NCBI RefSeq assembly: GCF_029952955.1
Contig: NZ_JASATX010000001.1
Span: 434,001 to 498,000 of the forward strand
DNA length: 64,000 bases
Source of the DNA: Ruicaihuangia caeni
GTDB lineage: Bacteria > Actinomycetota > Actinomycetes > Actinomycetales > Microbacteriaceae
Reading direction: 5' to 3'
Positions 7,645 to 18,872 of this stretch are shown here, piece after piece (the stretch's first letter is position 1; the number at the start of each line of letters is the position of its first letter). The position numbers and the translations under genes are program-made. The notes under the pieces were generated by a model that was not told the origin of the DNA, ran no database searches, and was given only the letters and a program-made list of their open reading frames with translations.

Positions 7645-9754
7645 TGCGGCCGCCGATCGGCTCAGGCAGGTCTGTCGGCTGCCTGCTCTGAGCAGATGCG
7701 TCAGCAGATGCGTCAGCAGATGCGTCAGCAGATGTGGCGCTCGCGTCGCTCCGAGGGGTGACGTGCAGGATGTGCACAGGGTTTCGGCGGGGGTCCAGCC
7801 GCACGTAGTTGTCCGCTCCCCAGTCGTAGCGCTCATCGCTCAGCAGATCGTGCGCGATGAAGCGGCTGTCGAGGGCGAGCCCGAGCCGCGTGACATCGAG
7901 GTGCACCGTCGTCTCCCGCACCGCGTGAGGATCGAGGTTGGCGACCACGATGATGGTGTCGTCTTCGCCGGTGGGGGAGTGCTCGGCATCCAGATGCTTG
8001 CTGTACACCAGCACGGCATCGTCGTCGCTCCACTGCACGGTGAGATTGCGCAGTTGACCCAGGGCGGGGTGCGCTCGCCGGATGCCGTTGAGCGCGGTCA
8101 AGTACGGCGCGAGCGACTCTCCCCGAGCCTCCGCTGCCGCCCAGTCGCGGGGCTTGTACTCGTACTTCTCGTTGTCGATGTTCTCTTCAGACCCGGGGCG
8201 CGCCACGTTCTCGATGAGCTCGAACCCCGAGTACACGCCCCAGACGGGAGCCCCTGTCGCCGCGATCGCGGCCCGCACCCGATACGCCGGCTCGCCGCCC
8301 GATTGCAGGTACTCAGTGAGGATGTCGGGCGTGTTCACGAACAGGTTCGGCCGCAGGTAGTCGGCCGTCTCATGGGCGAGTTCGCTGAGGTAGTCCTCGA
8401 GTTCGCGCTTCGTGTTCCGCCAGGTGAAGTACGTGTACGACTGCTGAAACCCCGCGCCTGCCAACGAGCGCAGCATCGCGGGTCGCGTGAAGGCTTCGGC
8501 CAGGAAGACGACGTCGGGGTGCCGCTCGCGCATGGTCCCCAGCAGCCATTCCCAGAAGTCCAGCGGTTTGGTGTGAGGGTTGTCCACGCGGAAGATGCGC
8601 ACGCCGAGCGAGACCCAGTGCTCCACGATGCGCAAGACCTCACGGCGAAGGCCGTCAGGGTCGTTGTCGAAGTTGAGCGGATAGATGTCCTGATACTGCT
8701 TCGGCGGGTTCTCCGCGTATGCGATTGAGCCGTCAGCTCGCCGTGAGAACCACTCTGGGTGCTCCTTCACCCAGGGGTGGTCGGGCGAGCACTGCAGAGC
8801 CAGGTCGAGCGCCACCTCGAGCCCATGTTCCTGGGCGGTGCCGAGGAAGGCGGTGAGATCACCCACTGTGCCAAGGTCGGGGTGGATAGCGTCGTGGCCG
8901 CCTTCAGCCGCTCCGATCGCCCATGGGGAGCCGGGGTCGTGCGGGCTGGCGTGCAGCGAGTTGTTCGGTCCTTTGCGATGCGTCGTGCCGATCGGGTGGA
9001 TGGGCGGCAGGTAGACCACGTCGAAACCCATGGCGGCGATGGCCGGCAGCCGCCCCGCCGCGGTGGCGAAGGTGCCGCTTCGCCAGCCGCCGCCCGGGAG
9101 GCGTACGGCGCCCTCGCTGCGAGGGAAGAACTCGTACCAGGCCCCGGTGCCCGCCCGTGCGCGCTCCACCCGGAGAAGATGCTCGCTCGACTCGGTGACC
9201 AGTTCGCGGGGAGCGTTCGAAGCCATTGCCGTCGATACCGCGGGATTCTGCGCGATTCCCCAGCGCTCGGCGGCCGTCAGCGCATCGTCGAGCATCGCGG
9301 AGGCCGCGTCGTCGAGGACGGTCGCGCGGCCCGCGCGCCGCATCAGCGCGGCGCCTTCCGCGAGCACGAGTTCGACGTCCTGTCCGGCGCGGAGCTTCGC
9401 GTCCGCGGCCCTGAGCCAGGTGCGCCAGGGATCGGACCAGGCCCGGATGCGGAAGCGCCAGTCGCCGACGGCGTCCAGCCTCGCCTGCGCGACCCAGCGG
9501 TCGGTGCCGGCCACGGGCGCATGCATCCTGTGCACTGCCGTGCCTCCGGAGGGATCCGTCAGCTCGACCTCGGCGCCGAGCACGTCGTGGCCCTCTTTGA
9601 AGACCGTCGCGCTGAACGGCACGACCTCGCCCGAGAACGCCTTCGGAGGCCATCGCTGTTCCGGTTGGGCGGGGCGCACGAACCTGATCGGGATGCGTCC
9701 GATGGTGTCGGCGCCAGCGCTCGTGGCGGTCGTCGGAGCATCGCGTCTGGCCAC
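7634..9754 (-). CDS. glgE: alpha-1,4-glucan:maltose-1-phosphate maltosyltransferase GlgE
   Basis: 706 residues (GH13 subfamily 3). It extends alpha-1,4-glucan with maltose from maltose-1-phosphate. Starting at GTG 9754, the catalytic residues fall at Asp391 ([10 protein letters not shown]), Glu420 (FLAEAFTRP) and Asp477 ([10 protein letters not shown]), within 3 of the positions in the Streptomyces enzyme, which supports this start over the in-frame GTG at 9895. The [17 protein letters not shown] segment characteristic of GlgE is also present. The C-terminus carries a low-complexity tail with repeated DASA units, encoded by a 12-base tandem repeat. glgB follows with overlap. The TreS and Pep2/Mak genes that usually make maltose-1-phosphate are not in this window, so the donor must come from elsewhere (TreS-Pep2 or GlgM). 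Confidence 0.95.
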   Translation of the reverse strand: MARRDAPTTATSAGADTIGRIPIRFVRPAQPEQRWPPKAFSGEVVPFSATVFKEGHDVLGAEVELTDPSGGTAVHRMHAPVAGTDRWVAQARLDAVGDWRFRIRAWSDPWRTWLRAADAKLRAGQDVELVLAEGAALMRRAGRATVLDDAASAMLDDALTAAERWGIAQNPAVSTAMASNAPRELVTESSEHLLRVERARAGTGAWYEFFPRSEGAVRLPGGGWRSGTFATAAGRLPAIAAMGFDVVYLPPIHPIGTTHRKGPNNSLHASPHDPGSPWAIGAAEGGHDAIHPDLGTVGDLTAFLGTAQEHGLEVALDLALQCSPDHPWVKEHPEWFSRRADGSIAYAENPPKQYQDIYPLNFDNDPDGLRREVLRIVEHWVSLGVRIFRVDNPHTKPLDFWEWLLGTMRERHPDVVFLAEAFTRPAMLRSLAGAGFQQSYTYFTWRNTKRELEDYLSELAHETADYLRPNLFVNTPDILTEYLQSGGEPAYRVRAAIAATGAPVWGVYSGFELIENVARPGSEENIDNEKYEYKPRDWAAAEARGESLAPYLTALNGIRRAHPALGQLRNLTVQWSDDDAVLVYSKHLDAEHSPTGEDDTIIVVANLDPHAVRETTVHLDVTRLGLALDSRFIAHDLLSDERYDWGADNYVRLDPRRNPVHILHVTPRSDASATSADASADASADASAQSRQPTDLPEPIGGRSGS
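7691..7734. repeat. 12-bp tandem repeat, 3.7 copies, in the 3' end of glgE
   Basis: Plus-strand unit AGCAGATGCGTC occurs three times in full plus 8 bases. On the coding strand it encodes the DASA units near the GlgE C-terminus. Because 12 is a multiple of 3, copy changes would alter tail length without a frameshift. Confidence 0.9.
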
Positions 9755-10197
9755 GCCTCGAAGGTAGCGCGAGGGCTTCCCGCACGGTAGCTGCGCGCTC
9801 CCAAGAGTGAATGTGCCTCGTTTTGGGTGAAAGCGAAATCCGCGTCGGCGCTTGTCCGCCGAATGGGGGACCGCTACTGTCGTCAGCGAGGTCACGGCGG
9901 CCCCCCAATGCGCGTCGTCGCCTCAGGTAACAACCCCAGCGCGGGCGGTCCCTGAACCCGCCGCCTGCGCCCCTGCTACGCTGCACGATCGCCGCATCGC
10001 CTACCCGAAGGCGGGCGGCGATCTGCGCGTGCGGGCATGCGTGACCAGCCCCTGTCTCTCGGCTTTTCCAGTTGACCCACTGCTGCGCGCTTGTCCACAT
10101 TTCGGTGGACCTGGACCTGTACCCCGCACTGGGGGTGCGTCAATCGGGGTACACGCCGTGTCCTCATCGCGGTGGACCCATATGATGAGGGCATACG
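9755..10197. other. Intergenic gap upstream of glgE; no clear gene
   Basis: Between the glgE start and a possible small ORF I see no convincing protein gene. The stretch 9755-9895 is an open in-frame extension of glgE but is poorly conserved in character. An inverted repeat GTCCAC-ATTTCG-GTGGAC lies at about 10093-10110 and could be an operator or a transcript hairpin. The region probably holds the glgE promoter and control sites. Confidence 0.4.
10181..10186 (+). promoter_or_regulatory. Candidate -10 box (TATGAT)
   Basis: TATGAT is close to the -10 consensus and sits 11 bases before the GTG at 10198 of a possible small gene. No clear -35 is visible. Confidence 0.35.
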
Positions 10198-10365
10198 GTG
10201 AAACCCGAAACCGATTCACTGATCACCCGGCTCAGGATGTCGCTTACCCACACCCTGGGCATCAGCGAATCGGGATCGCCGTGCACGACCATGCGGGGGC
10301 CGCGGCGTGATCTGCCTGCGGCCCCTTCTGGTGCCGGTGGGCCGGTAGTCCTCCAAGGCCGGTAG
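10198..10365 (+). CDS. Possible small protein (55 aa), unknown
   Basis: GTG 10198 to TAG 10365 encodes 55 residues, beginning VKPETDSLITRLRMSLTH and continuing LGISESGSPCTTMRGPRR. Third-codon positions are about 80% G/C over the first 36 codons, in line with coding sequence here, and weaker after that. It lies 12 bases after a TATGAT box, and two hairpins follow the stop. It could equally be part of an untranslated RNA. I do not recognise a family. Confidence 0.3.
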   Translation: MKPETDSLITRLRMSLTHTLGISESGSPCTTMRGPRRDLPAAPSGAGGPVVLQGR

Positions 10366-10404
10366 CTCAGCAGGAGCTATTCGCTGGGCGCCCGAGAATC
10401 GCCC
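10363..10404 (+). terminator. Two hairpins after the possible small gene
   Basis: TAGCTC-AGCAG-GAGCTA (10363-10379) followed by GGGCG-loop-CGCCC (10386-10404). There is no T-run, so this is only a candidate. The first hairpin looks like a tRNA D-arm, but no full tRNA can be folded. Confidence 0.25.
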
Positions 10405-10432
10405 GTCACCATGGAGTCAGTCGAGGAAACGC

Positions 10433-12475
10433 TCAGTGCGCGAGCAGCAGTTGCATCGACATCCCCGCGACCTCGAGTTCTGAACCGGAGCCGTGATCGA
10501 TGGGCGCCTGGTCGAGCGAGTCGCGCGCGGAATCCCACAGCAAGGTGTACGAGTGAACTCCCTCATGCTCGGGAAGGGTCACCGTGACGGGCGAATCGAG
10601 GCCGTGCACCACCAGCAGGATCCGGTTCAGCCGCTCAGACTCGTGAGCGGTCGCAGCGAGGTATTGCACCGTTCGTTCGGCGGGAGAGTCCCACTCCTCC
10701 CACGTCATCGAGAGCCCCTGCTTGTTGTACCAATCCATCTGAGTGGCGCCGCGGACCGTCTCTCCGAAGCGGCCGTACCGCACGGGGCGGACCGCCGCAT
10801 TGTCACGACGCAGTCGCAGCAAGGTCCTCGTCACTTCGAGCAGTTCGCGCTGCCACGGCTCCCAGTCCCATGACAGCCAACTCGTCTCGTCGTCGTGACA
10901 GTACGCGTTGTTGTTCCCGCGTTGGCTTCGGCCGACCTCGTCGCCCGCGGTGATCATGGGCACGCCCGCGCTCAGCAGCAGCGAGCCGAGCAGGTTCCGC
11001 ATCGACCGGCGGCGGGCATCCAGCACCTTTCGGTCGTGCGTGGGCCCTTCCGCTCCATGGTTCCAAGACCGGTTCTCATCGGCTCCGTCGCGCCCCGCCT
11101 CGCCGTTCCCAAGGTTGTGCTTGCGGTCGTATGACACCAGATCAGCGAGGGTGAATCCGTCATGGGCTGTGACGAAGTTGACGCTCGCCACTGGTCCGCG
11201 CGCAGACGAGAACACACGCGCCGAACCGGCAAGCCTGCGGGTGAACGACCCGATGCCATGATTCGCCGCACCACCGCGTGCGGCATCCGCAGCGTCGCGC
11301 AGCCAGAAGGTGCGCATCCGATCCCTGAAGCCGTCGTTCCACTCGACGAAGCCGGCCGGGAACGATCCCACCTGCCAGCCGTCGATGCCGAGGTCCCAGG
11401 GCTCCACGATGCGCTTCGAGCGCGCCAGCACCGGGTCGGCGAGCACCTCGGTCAGCAGCGGATGCCGGGGGTCGAACCCGTGGTCGGCATCCCGTGCCAG
11501 TGCGACGGCCAGATCGAAGCGGAACCCGTCCACCTGCATCTCTTCCGTCCAATAGCGCAGCGAGTCGAGGACCATGCGCCGCGGAACCGGATGCGCCGTG
11601 TTGAGAGTGTTGCCGCACCCGGTCGTATCGATGTACTCGCCGTCATCGCCCTGCCGGTAATAGGTCGCATCGTCGATGCCCCGCCAACTGAACGTCGGCC
11701 CCTCGGGGCCTTCCTCCGCGGTGTGGTTGTAGACGACGTCGAGTACGACTTCGATGCCCGCGCGGTGGAGTTCCCGCACCATCCCCTTGAACTCCGCGAC
11801 CACGCCCGTGGCTCCGGCCTCCTGCGCCGCGCGGGTGGCATAGGCCGCATGCGGCGCGAAGAACCCCACGGTGTTGTAGCCCCAGTAGTTGCTGAACCCC
11901 ATGCGCCTCAGGCGTGCCTCGGTCGTCGACTGATGCACCGGCAGCAGTTCGACCGCGGTGACGCCGAGGGCCAGCAGGTGGTCGATGCTCGCCGGATGCG
12001 ACAGGCCGGCGTACGTGCCGCGCAGCTGCTCCGGCACCGCAGGGTTCAGTTGCGAGAACCCCTTCACATGCACCTCGTAGACCACGGTGTGCCGCAGGCG
12101 CCGCTTGGGCTTCGCCACCCCCTGCCAATCGAACGCTTCATCCGGCACCTGGGCGATGAACCCGGCTGGAGTGCGCACGATGCCGCGGGCCCAAGGGTCG
12201 AGCAGGTTCGCGGTCGCATCGAAGCGACCTCGGGTGCCGTCGTCGCCGCGCACACCGAGCGCGTACAACGCCCCGGGCTTGAGCTCTTCGGCATCCGCTG
12301 TCCAGACCGACTCGGCGTCGCGCTCGAGCGGGATGACCTTCGACGCCGCGTCGCTCGAGGTCGAATCGAACAGCCGCAACTCGACCGCCGAGGCGCTGCC
12401 GCTCCACACACGCATGCTGCCGCCGTCGGGGCCGCTGCGCACGCCGAGCGCGCGTAGCGGATCGGCCCCAGACAT
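10433..12475 (-). CDS. glgX: Glycogen debranching enzyme GlgX (isoamylase type)
   Basis: 680 residues. An N-terminal CBM48-like domain is followed by a GH13 subfamily 11 barrel; it removes alpha-1,6 side chains from glycogen or limit dextrin. Catalytic residues are Asp321 (VDGFRFDLAVAL), Glu358 (RIVEPWDLG) and Asp439 (FVTAHDGFTL). GYNTVGFFAPHAAYA and GDEVGRSQRGNNNAYC are typical of GlgX/TreX. The ATG lies 7 bases after a minus-strand TAGTCT, so the mRNA is probably leaderless. It is divergent from the cysteine desulfurase and lies upstream of glgE-glgB on the same strand, but the 680-base gap makes a single operon doubtful. Together the three genes cover extension, branching and debranching of alpha-glucan. 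Confidence 0.93.
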   Translation of the reverse strand: MSGADPLRALGVRSGPDGGSMRVWSGSASAVELRLFDSTSSDAASKVIPLERDAESVWTADAEELKPGALYALGVRGDDGTRGRFDATANLLDPWARGIVRTPAGFIAQVPDEAFDWQGVAKPKRRLRHTVVYEVHVKGFSQLNPAVPEQLRGTYAGLSHPASIDHLLALGVTAVELLPVHQSTTEARLRRMGFSNYWGYNTVGFFAPHAAYATRAAQEAGATGVVAEFKGMVRELHRAGIEVVLDVVYNHTAEEGPEGPTFSWRGIDDATYYRQGDDGEYIDTTGCGNTLNTAHPVPRRMVLDSLRYWTEEMQVDGFRFDLAVALARDADHGFDPRHPLLTEVLADPVLARSKRIVEPWDLGIDGWQVGSFPAGFVEWNDGFRDRMRTFWLRDAADAARGGAANHGIGSFTRRLAGSARVFSSARGPVASVNFVTAHDGFTLADLVSYDRKHNLGNGEAGRDGADENRSWNHGAEGPTHDRKVLDARRRSMRNLLGSLLLSAGVPMITAGDEVGRSQRGNNNAYCHDDETSWLSWDWEPWQRELLEVTRTLLRLRRDNAAVRPVRYGRFGETVRGATQMDWYNKQGLSMTWEEWDSPAERTVQYLAATAHESERLNRILLVVHGLDSPVTVTLPEHEGVHSYTLLWDSARDSLDQAPIDHGSGSELEVAGMSMQLLLAH

Positions 12476-12481
12476 GCGATC

Positions 12482-12488
12482 TAGACTA
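12482..12488. promoter_or_regulatory. Overlapping divergent -10 boxes of glgX and cysteine desulfurase
   Basis: TAGACT (12482-12487, plus) and TAGTCT (12488-12483, minus) share five bases in the sequence TAGACTA. The minus box is 7 bases from the glgX ATG. The plus box gives a leader of about 22 bases for the desulfurase. Confidence 0.6.
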
Positions 12489-12515
12489 AGTCAGCGCTCC
12501 GAGCGCGCCACCACC

Positions 12516-13691
12516 ATGACCGTCTATCTCGACCACGCTGCCACGTCGCCGATGCCCGACGACGTGCTCGCGACGTACGCCGATGCCCTTCGTCTCGTGG
12601 GGAACCCCGCCTCGATCCACGGACAGGGACAGCGAGCGAAGCACACGCTCGAGTCGGCGCGCGAGCAGGTCGCCTCGTCGCTCGGCGCGGAACCGGTCGA
12701 GGTCGTGTTCACCTCCGGCGGTACCGAGTCGGTCAACCTGGCGATCAAGGGGCTCTTCTGGGCGCGCTCGCCGCGGCGGCGGGTGCTGGTGGCGCGCGGT
12801 GAGCATCACGCCACGGTCGACAGCGCCGAGTGGCTCGAGCGCGTCGAAGGCGCCGAGGTCGAGTGGGTGCCCATCGACGAGCACGGGCGGATCAGACTGG
12901 ACGCGCTCGCCGAGTCATTGCGAGCGCGCGCGAACGATATCGCCCTCGTGACGCTGCTCTGGGCCAACAACGAGGTCGGCACGCTGCAGCCCATCGATGA
13001 GGTCGTCGCGCTCGCGGCACAGTACGGCGTGCCGGTTCACTGCGACGCCGTGGCCGCCTATGGCTACGTGCCGATCGACTTCGACTCGAGCGGCCTCGCC
13101 GCGCTCAGCGTCTCGGCCCACAAGATCGGCGGGCCCGTCGGTGTGGGCGCCCTGCTGCTCTCGCGGACGGCGTCGGTCGAGGCGCTCTTGCACGGCGGCA
13201 ACCAGCAGCGAGCCCGGTCAGGGACGCAGGATGCCGCCGGCGCGGCCGCCTTCGCAGCCGCTGCCGCGCGTCTTGAGCGCTGCGACCTCTACGACCCGGC
13301 GCGCATGCGAGCGCTCCGCGACCGCCTCATCGCCGACGTGCAGGCGGCGGTGCCCGATGCCGTGCTGCGCGGACACCCGGAGCTCCGGCTCCCGGGCAAT
13401 GCGCACTTCACGTTCCCCGGCTGCGAGGGCGACTCCCTGCTCTTCCTCCTCGACATGGCCGGCTTCTCCGTTTCGACCGGCTCGGCCTGCCAGGCCGGCG
13501 TACCGGAGGCTTCCCACGTGCTGCTCGCGATGGGCGTTCCGGAATCCGAGGCGCGAGGTGCCTTGCGCATCACGCTCGGGCCGGAGACGACGGAGGACGA
13601 GCTCGCTCACTTCGTGCGGGCGCTCCCGGCTGCGGTCGAGCAGGCGCGCGCCGCTGGACTCGCCGACCGCGCGCCGTCGCTCGGGCGCTGA
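12516..13691 (+). CDS. Cysteine desulfurase (IscS/NifS class V aminotransferase)
   Basis: 391 residues. A PLP enzyme that takes sulfur from L-cysteine as a persulfide for tRNA thiolation and Fe-S assembly. The PLP lysine is Lys203 (SAHKIGGPVG); PLP-stacking His98 lies in GEHHAT; Asp177 contacts the pyridine nitrogen; the persulfide cysteine is Cys325 (STGSACQAGVPE). The N-terminus MTVYLDHAATSP fits an IscS-like start and sets ATG 12516. mnmA follows 111 bases downstream on the same strand, which strongly suggests that this protein is the sulfur donor for MnmA. Actinobacteria usually have a separate SufS for Fe-S clusters, so I read this one mainly as the tRNA-thiolation desulfurase. Confidence 0.92.
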   Translation: MTVYLDHAATSPMPDDVLATYADALRLVGNPASIHGQGQRAKHTLESAREQVASSLGAEPVEVVFTSGGTESVNLAIKGLFWARSPRRRVLVARGEHHATVDSAEWLERVEGAEVEWVPIDEHGRIRLDALAESLRARANDIALVTLLWANNEVGTLQPIDEVVALAAQYGVPVHCDAVAAYGYVPIDFDSSGLAALSVSAHKIGGPVGVGALLLSRTASVEALLHGGNQQRARSGTQDAAGAAAFAAAAARLERCDLYDPARMRALRDRLIADVQAAVPDAVLRGHPELRLPGNAHFTFPGCEGDSLLFLLDMAGFSVSTGSACQAGVPEASHVLLAMGVPESEARGALRITLGPETTEDELAHFVRALPAAVEQARAAGLADRAPSLGR

Positions 13692-13790
13692 TCTGCCCCC
13701 TCGCCGATTCGCGGCGCACTGGGTGCGCGTACCCGTTCCACGGACGTGGCTCGTCTTCAGCTCTCGCACTCCGTGCTCAGTCGTGGCTCG

Positions 13791-13796
13791 TACAAT
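13791..13796 (+). promoter_or_regulatory. -10 box (TACAAT) of mnmA, leaderless
   Basis: TACAAT ends 6 bases before the mnmA GTG, so transcription should begin at or next to the start codon. Confidence 0.6.
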
Positions 13797-13802
13797 CGTC
13801 GC

Positions 13803-15005
13803 GTGCGAGTACTGGCGGCAATGAGCGGGGGAGTGGACTCCGCAGTAGCGGCTGCGCGCGCCGTGGACGCCGGGCACGACGTGGTCGGGGTGCACTTGGC
13901 GCTCAGCCGGATGCCGGGCACATTGCGCACGGGCAGTCGCGGATGCTGCACCATCGAGGACTCGATGGACGCGCAGCGCGCCGCGAATCTGATCGGCATC
14001 CCGTACTACGTGTGGGACTTCTCCGAGCGGTTCAAGCTCGACGTCGTCGACGACTTCATCGACGAGTACCGTGCAGGCCGGACCCCCAACCCGTGCATGC
14101 GCTGCAACGAGAAGATCAAGTTCGCGGCACTGCTCGAGAAGGCCCTGGCGCTCGGCTTCGACGCCGTGTGCACCGGGCACTACGCGAAGGTGGTCTCGGG
14201 TGCCGACGGGCGCCGAGAGCTGCATCGGGCGGCTGCTTGGGCCAAGGACCAGTCGTATGTGCTCGGCGTGCTGACCGAGCAGCAGCTTGCTCACGCGATG
14301 TTCCCGCTCGGCGACACTCCCTCGAAGGACGAGGTGCGGGCTGAGGCTGCGGCGCGCGGTTTCAGCGTCGCGAGCAAGCCGGACAGTCACGACATCTGCT
14401 TCATTCCGGATGGCGATACACGAGGCTGGCTCGAGGAGCGAGTGGGTGCGGAGCCCGGGGCGATCCTCGACCGCGAGGGAGCGCGCATCGGCACCCATCC
14501 CGGTGCTCACGCCTACACGGTGGGTCAGCGCAAGGGACTCAGCATCGGGTTCCCCGCACCCGATGGGCGTCCTCGCTTCGTTCTCGAAGTGAGGCCGAAG
14601 ACCAACGAGGTCGTCGTCGGCCCCAGAGAGGCGCTCGACGTCGCCCTGATCGCGGGACGCAAGTACAGCTGGGCGGGTCTCGGCCCCATCGAGTCGGGGA
14701 TCGCAGAAGCCTCAGAGGGGGGCTGCGCCGAGTTCGAATGCCACGTGCAGATCCGCGCTCACGCCGAGCCTGTACCGGCCACGGCAAGCGTGCGCCCGAT
14801 CGACCCCGCCGACTATGCCGACGGTTCCGCCGCGATCTCCGCTTCGCGGATGAACGAGACCGACGCCTCCTACGAGATGCGCATCGTTCCGAGAGAACCG
14901 CTCAACGGCGTCGCCCCTGGGCAGACCGCGGTCGTGTATGTGGGCGAGCGCGTGCTCGGTCAGTGCACCATCGACCGCACCAGATCCGCGATACCGGTGC
15001 ACTGA
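13803..15005 (+). CDS. mnmA: tRNA 2-thiouridine(34) synthase MnmA
   Basis: 400 residues. ATP-dependent thiolation of U34 in tRNA-Lys, -Glu and -Gln. The PP-loop SGGVDSA is at residues 8-14. Catalytic cysteines are Cys98 (NPCMRCN) and Cys199 (DICFIPDG), and the tRNA-binding [15 protein letters not shown] segment is present. The C-terminal beta-barrel is complete. GTG 13803 is chosen because it begins directly before the PP-loop and lies 6 bases after TACAAT. The longer frame from 13746 would be outside the transcript. Cys98 and Cys199 relay sulfur that the adjacent cysteine desulfurase most likely provides. Confidence 0.95.
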   Translation: MRVLAAMSGGVDSAVAAARAVDAGHDVVGVHLALSRMPGTLRTGSRGCCTIEDSMDAQRAANLIGIPYYVWDFSERFKLDVVDDFIDEYRAGRTPNPCMRCNEKIKFAALLEKALALGFDAVCTGHYAKVVSGADGRRELHRAAAWAKDQSYVLGVLTEQQLAHAMFPLGDTPSKDEVRAEAAARGFSVASKPDSHDICFIPDGDTRGWLEERVGAEPGAILDREGARIGTHPGAHAYTVGQRKGLSIGFPAPDGRPRFVLEVRPKTNEVVVGPREALDVALIAGRKYSWAGLGPIESGIAEASEGGCAEFECHVQIRAHAEPVPATASVRPIDPADYADGSAAISASRMNETDASYEMRIVPREPLNGVAPGQTAVVYVGERVLGQCTIDRTRSAIPVH

Positions 15006-17315
<2,310 letters not shown>

Positions 17316-17458
17316 GTCTCGGGCCGGCAGCAGACTGCTCGGGGTGCCGAACGGTTGGCGCGCGTCGCGCTCGAGTGCGGCTCGCCAACAGACAGCGACG
17401 CTCCGGTTTCCCCCTGATGAATATCGCTTAACGCTGTTTTCGCGGCCGTTTCCCGCCC

Positions 17459-17464
17459 TAAACT
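17459..17464 (+). promoter_or_regulatory. -10 box (TAAACT) of secreted hydrolase gene
   Basis: TAAACT; predicted transcript start near 17471 and a short leader of about 13 bases before ATG 17484. Confidence 0.45.
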
Positions 17465-17483
17465 GGCAGCGCGGTGGTGACAG

Positions 17484-18872
17484 ATGCTCGGTTGCCACCG
17501 GAAGGCGAGGGAACCCCCGTTGCTCGTGCTGCTGGCAGCGCTCCTCTTGACCTCGACCGCGATCACGCCCGTCGAGGTCGCCGCCATGCCCGCCGAGCGA
17601 CCTGCGGCGGCTTCCGAGCTGCTGGATTCCACGCAGGCGCGGGAGTTGCCCAGAGCGGCACCCGAGCGGAAGCAACAGGCGCTCGATGCCGAATGGATGC
17701 TGGACGCCGCCGCGAGCGCCCCGCCCGCTGATCTCGCCAAGCGGCTCGCCGCCGACCCTCGTCTCGTCGACAGGTTGCTCATCGCGCCGCCGCCCGCCGT
17801 GGCAGTGGCAGCGTGGTGGGAGGGGCTCACGGCGGGTTCGCGGGCAGTGCTGCTCGCGGGCGCACCGCACGTCGTCGGCAACCTCGACGGCATCCCGTAC
17901 GCAGCGCGTGACCTCGCCAACCACGTCGCGCTGGAGCGGTCGGTCGAGCGCCTGCAGCGCGAGCTCACCGCGGCCGGCCGGAGCGCTCGTGCCGGCATTC
18001 AACAGCGGTTGGACGCGCTCTCCGCCGTCGAACGAGCGCTCGGCGAGCCGAATGCGAACCCGCGCCGCAGCCTGATCGCCCTGCAAATCCCCGACGAGGG
18101 GGAGCCCACAGCGGCGATCGCGCTCGGCGACCTCGACCGCGCCGACTTCGTCAGCTACTTGGTGCCCGGCATGTTCTTCGGGGTTCGCACCCAGCTCGTG
18201 CAGTGGACAGACACCGCCGCGCGCCTCTACGACGAGCAGCGAAGCTGGTTGCGAGTGCTCGCAGAAGCCGATACGAACGCCGGTCGTCAGGACGTGGCGA
18301 CGATCGCGTGGATCGGCTACCAAACCCCTGACCTGCTCAATGTCGGGGCCCTCGACCTGGCACGCGAGGGCAGCGCGGCGCTGAGCCGCAGCATCCTGGG
18401 CCTGCAGACGGTTCGAGCCGATCGCGAGCCTCATGTCTCGGTCCTCGCCCATTCGTACGGGTCCACCGCCGCGCTCATGGCGCTCTCGAACGGTGAGTGC
18501 GCCGTCGATGCGCTCGCGCTCGTCGGATCGCCAGGAGGCGAGGCCGCGTCCGTCGAAGACCTGGCCGTAGCGCGCGGCAACGTGTTCGTCGGGGAAGCGG
18601 TGTGGGACCCGATCCCCAACAGCTCCTTCTTCGGCGCGGACCCGGGCGCGAGCGGGTTCGGTGCGCGCGTGATGAGCGTCGCGGGCGGCATTGACGCGAT
18701 CACCAATGAGAAGCTCGACCCCTCGAGCGGACACAACGCCTACTTCGAGCCCGGCACCGAATCGTTGCGCAACCTCGCCCTGATCGGCATCGGGCGCGGA
18801 GGCCTCGTCACCGACGGCACCCCGCAAGACGCCATGCGCACGCTCGCCCTCGTTCGCGAAGGCCGTGCCTGA
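17484..18872 (+). CDS. Secreted alpha/beta hydrolase (DUF1023-type)
   Basis: 462 residues with an N-terminal signal peptide (KAREPPLLVLLAALLLTS). The C-terminal 250 residues are an alpha/beta hydrolase of the actinobacterial DUF1023 type. VATIAWIGYQTPD is the strand with the oxyanion region; the nucleophile elbow is AHSYGS with Ser324; DALALVGSPGG, AVWDPIPNSSFFGADPG and SGHNAYFEPGTES contain the likely acid and histidine (SGHNAYF). A helical region at about 130-200 precedes the catalytic domain. Substrate is unknown; relatives are annotated as esterase or lipase. A lipoprotein gene follows with an 8-base overlap, so the pair may act together in the envelope. Confidence 0.8.
   Translation: MLGCHRKAREPPLLVLLAALLLTSTAITPVEVAAMPAERPAAASELLDSTQARELPRAAPERKQQALDAEWMLDAAASAPPADLAKRLAADPRLVDRLLIAPPPAVAVAAWWEGLTAGSRAVLLAGAPHVVGNLDGIPYAARDLANHVALERSVERLQRELTAAGRSARAGIQQRLDALSAVERALGEPNANPRRSLIALQIPDEGEPTAAIALGDLDRADFVSYLVPGMFFGVRTQLVQWTDTAARLYDEQRSWLRVLAEADTNAGRQDVATIAWIGYQTPDLLNVGALDLAREGSAALSRSILGLQTVRADREPHVSVLAHSYGSTAALMALSNGECAVDALALVGSPGGEAASVEDLAVARGNVFVGEAVWDPIPNSSFFGADPGASGFGARVMSVAGGIDAITNEKLDPSSGHNAYFEPGTESLRNLALIGIGRGGLVTDGTPQDAMRTLALVREGRA

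Noticed and set aside
9755-9895. GTG 9895 as the glgE start
   Set aside because: The catalytic residues match the known numbering only with the start at 9754, and the extra 47 residues are not GlgE-like.
10355-10430. tRNA-like sequence (GGCCGGTAGCTCAGCAGGAGC)
   Set aside because: The D-arm-like part is followed by no anticodon or T-arm match, so it is reported only as a hairpin.
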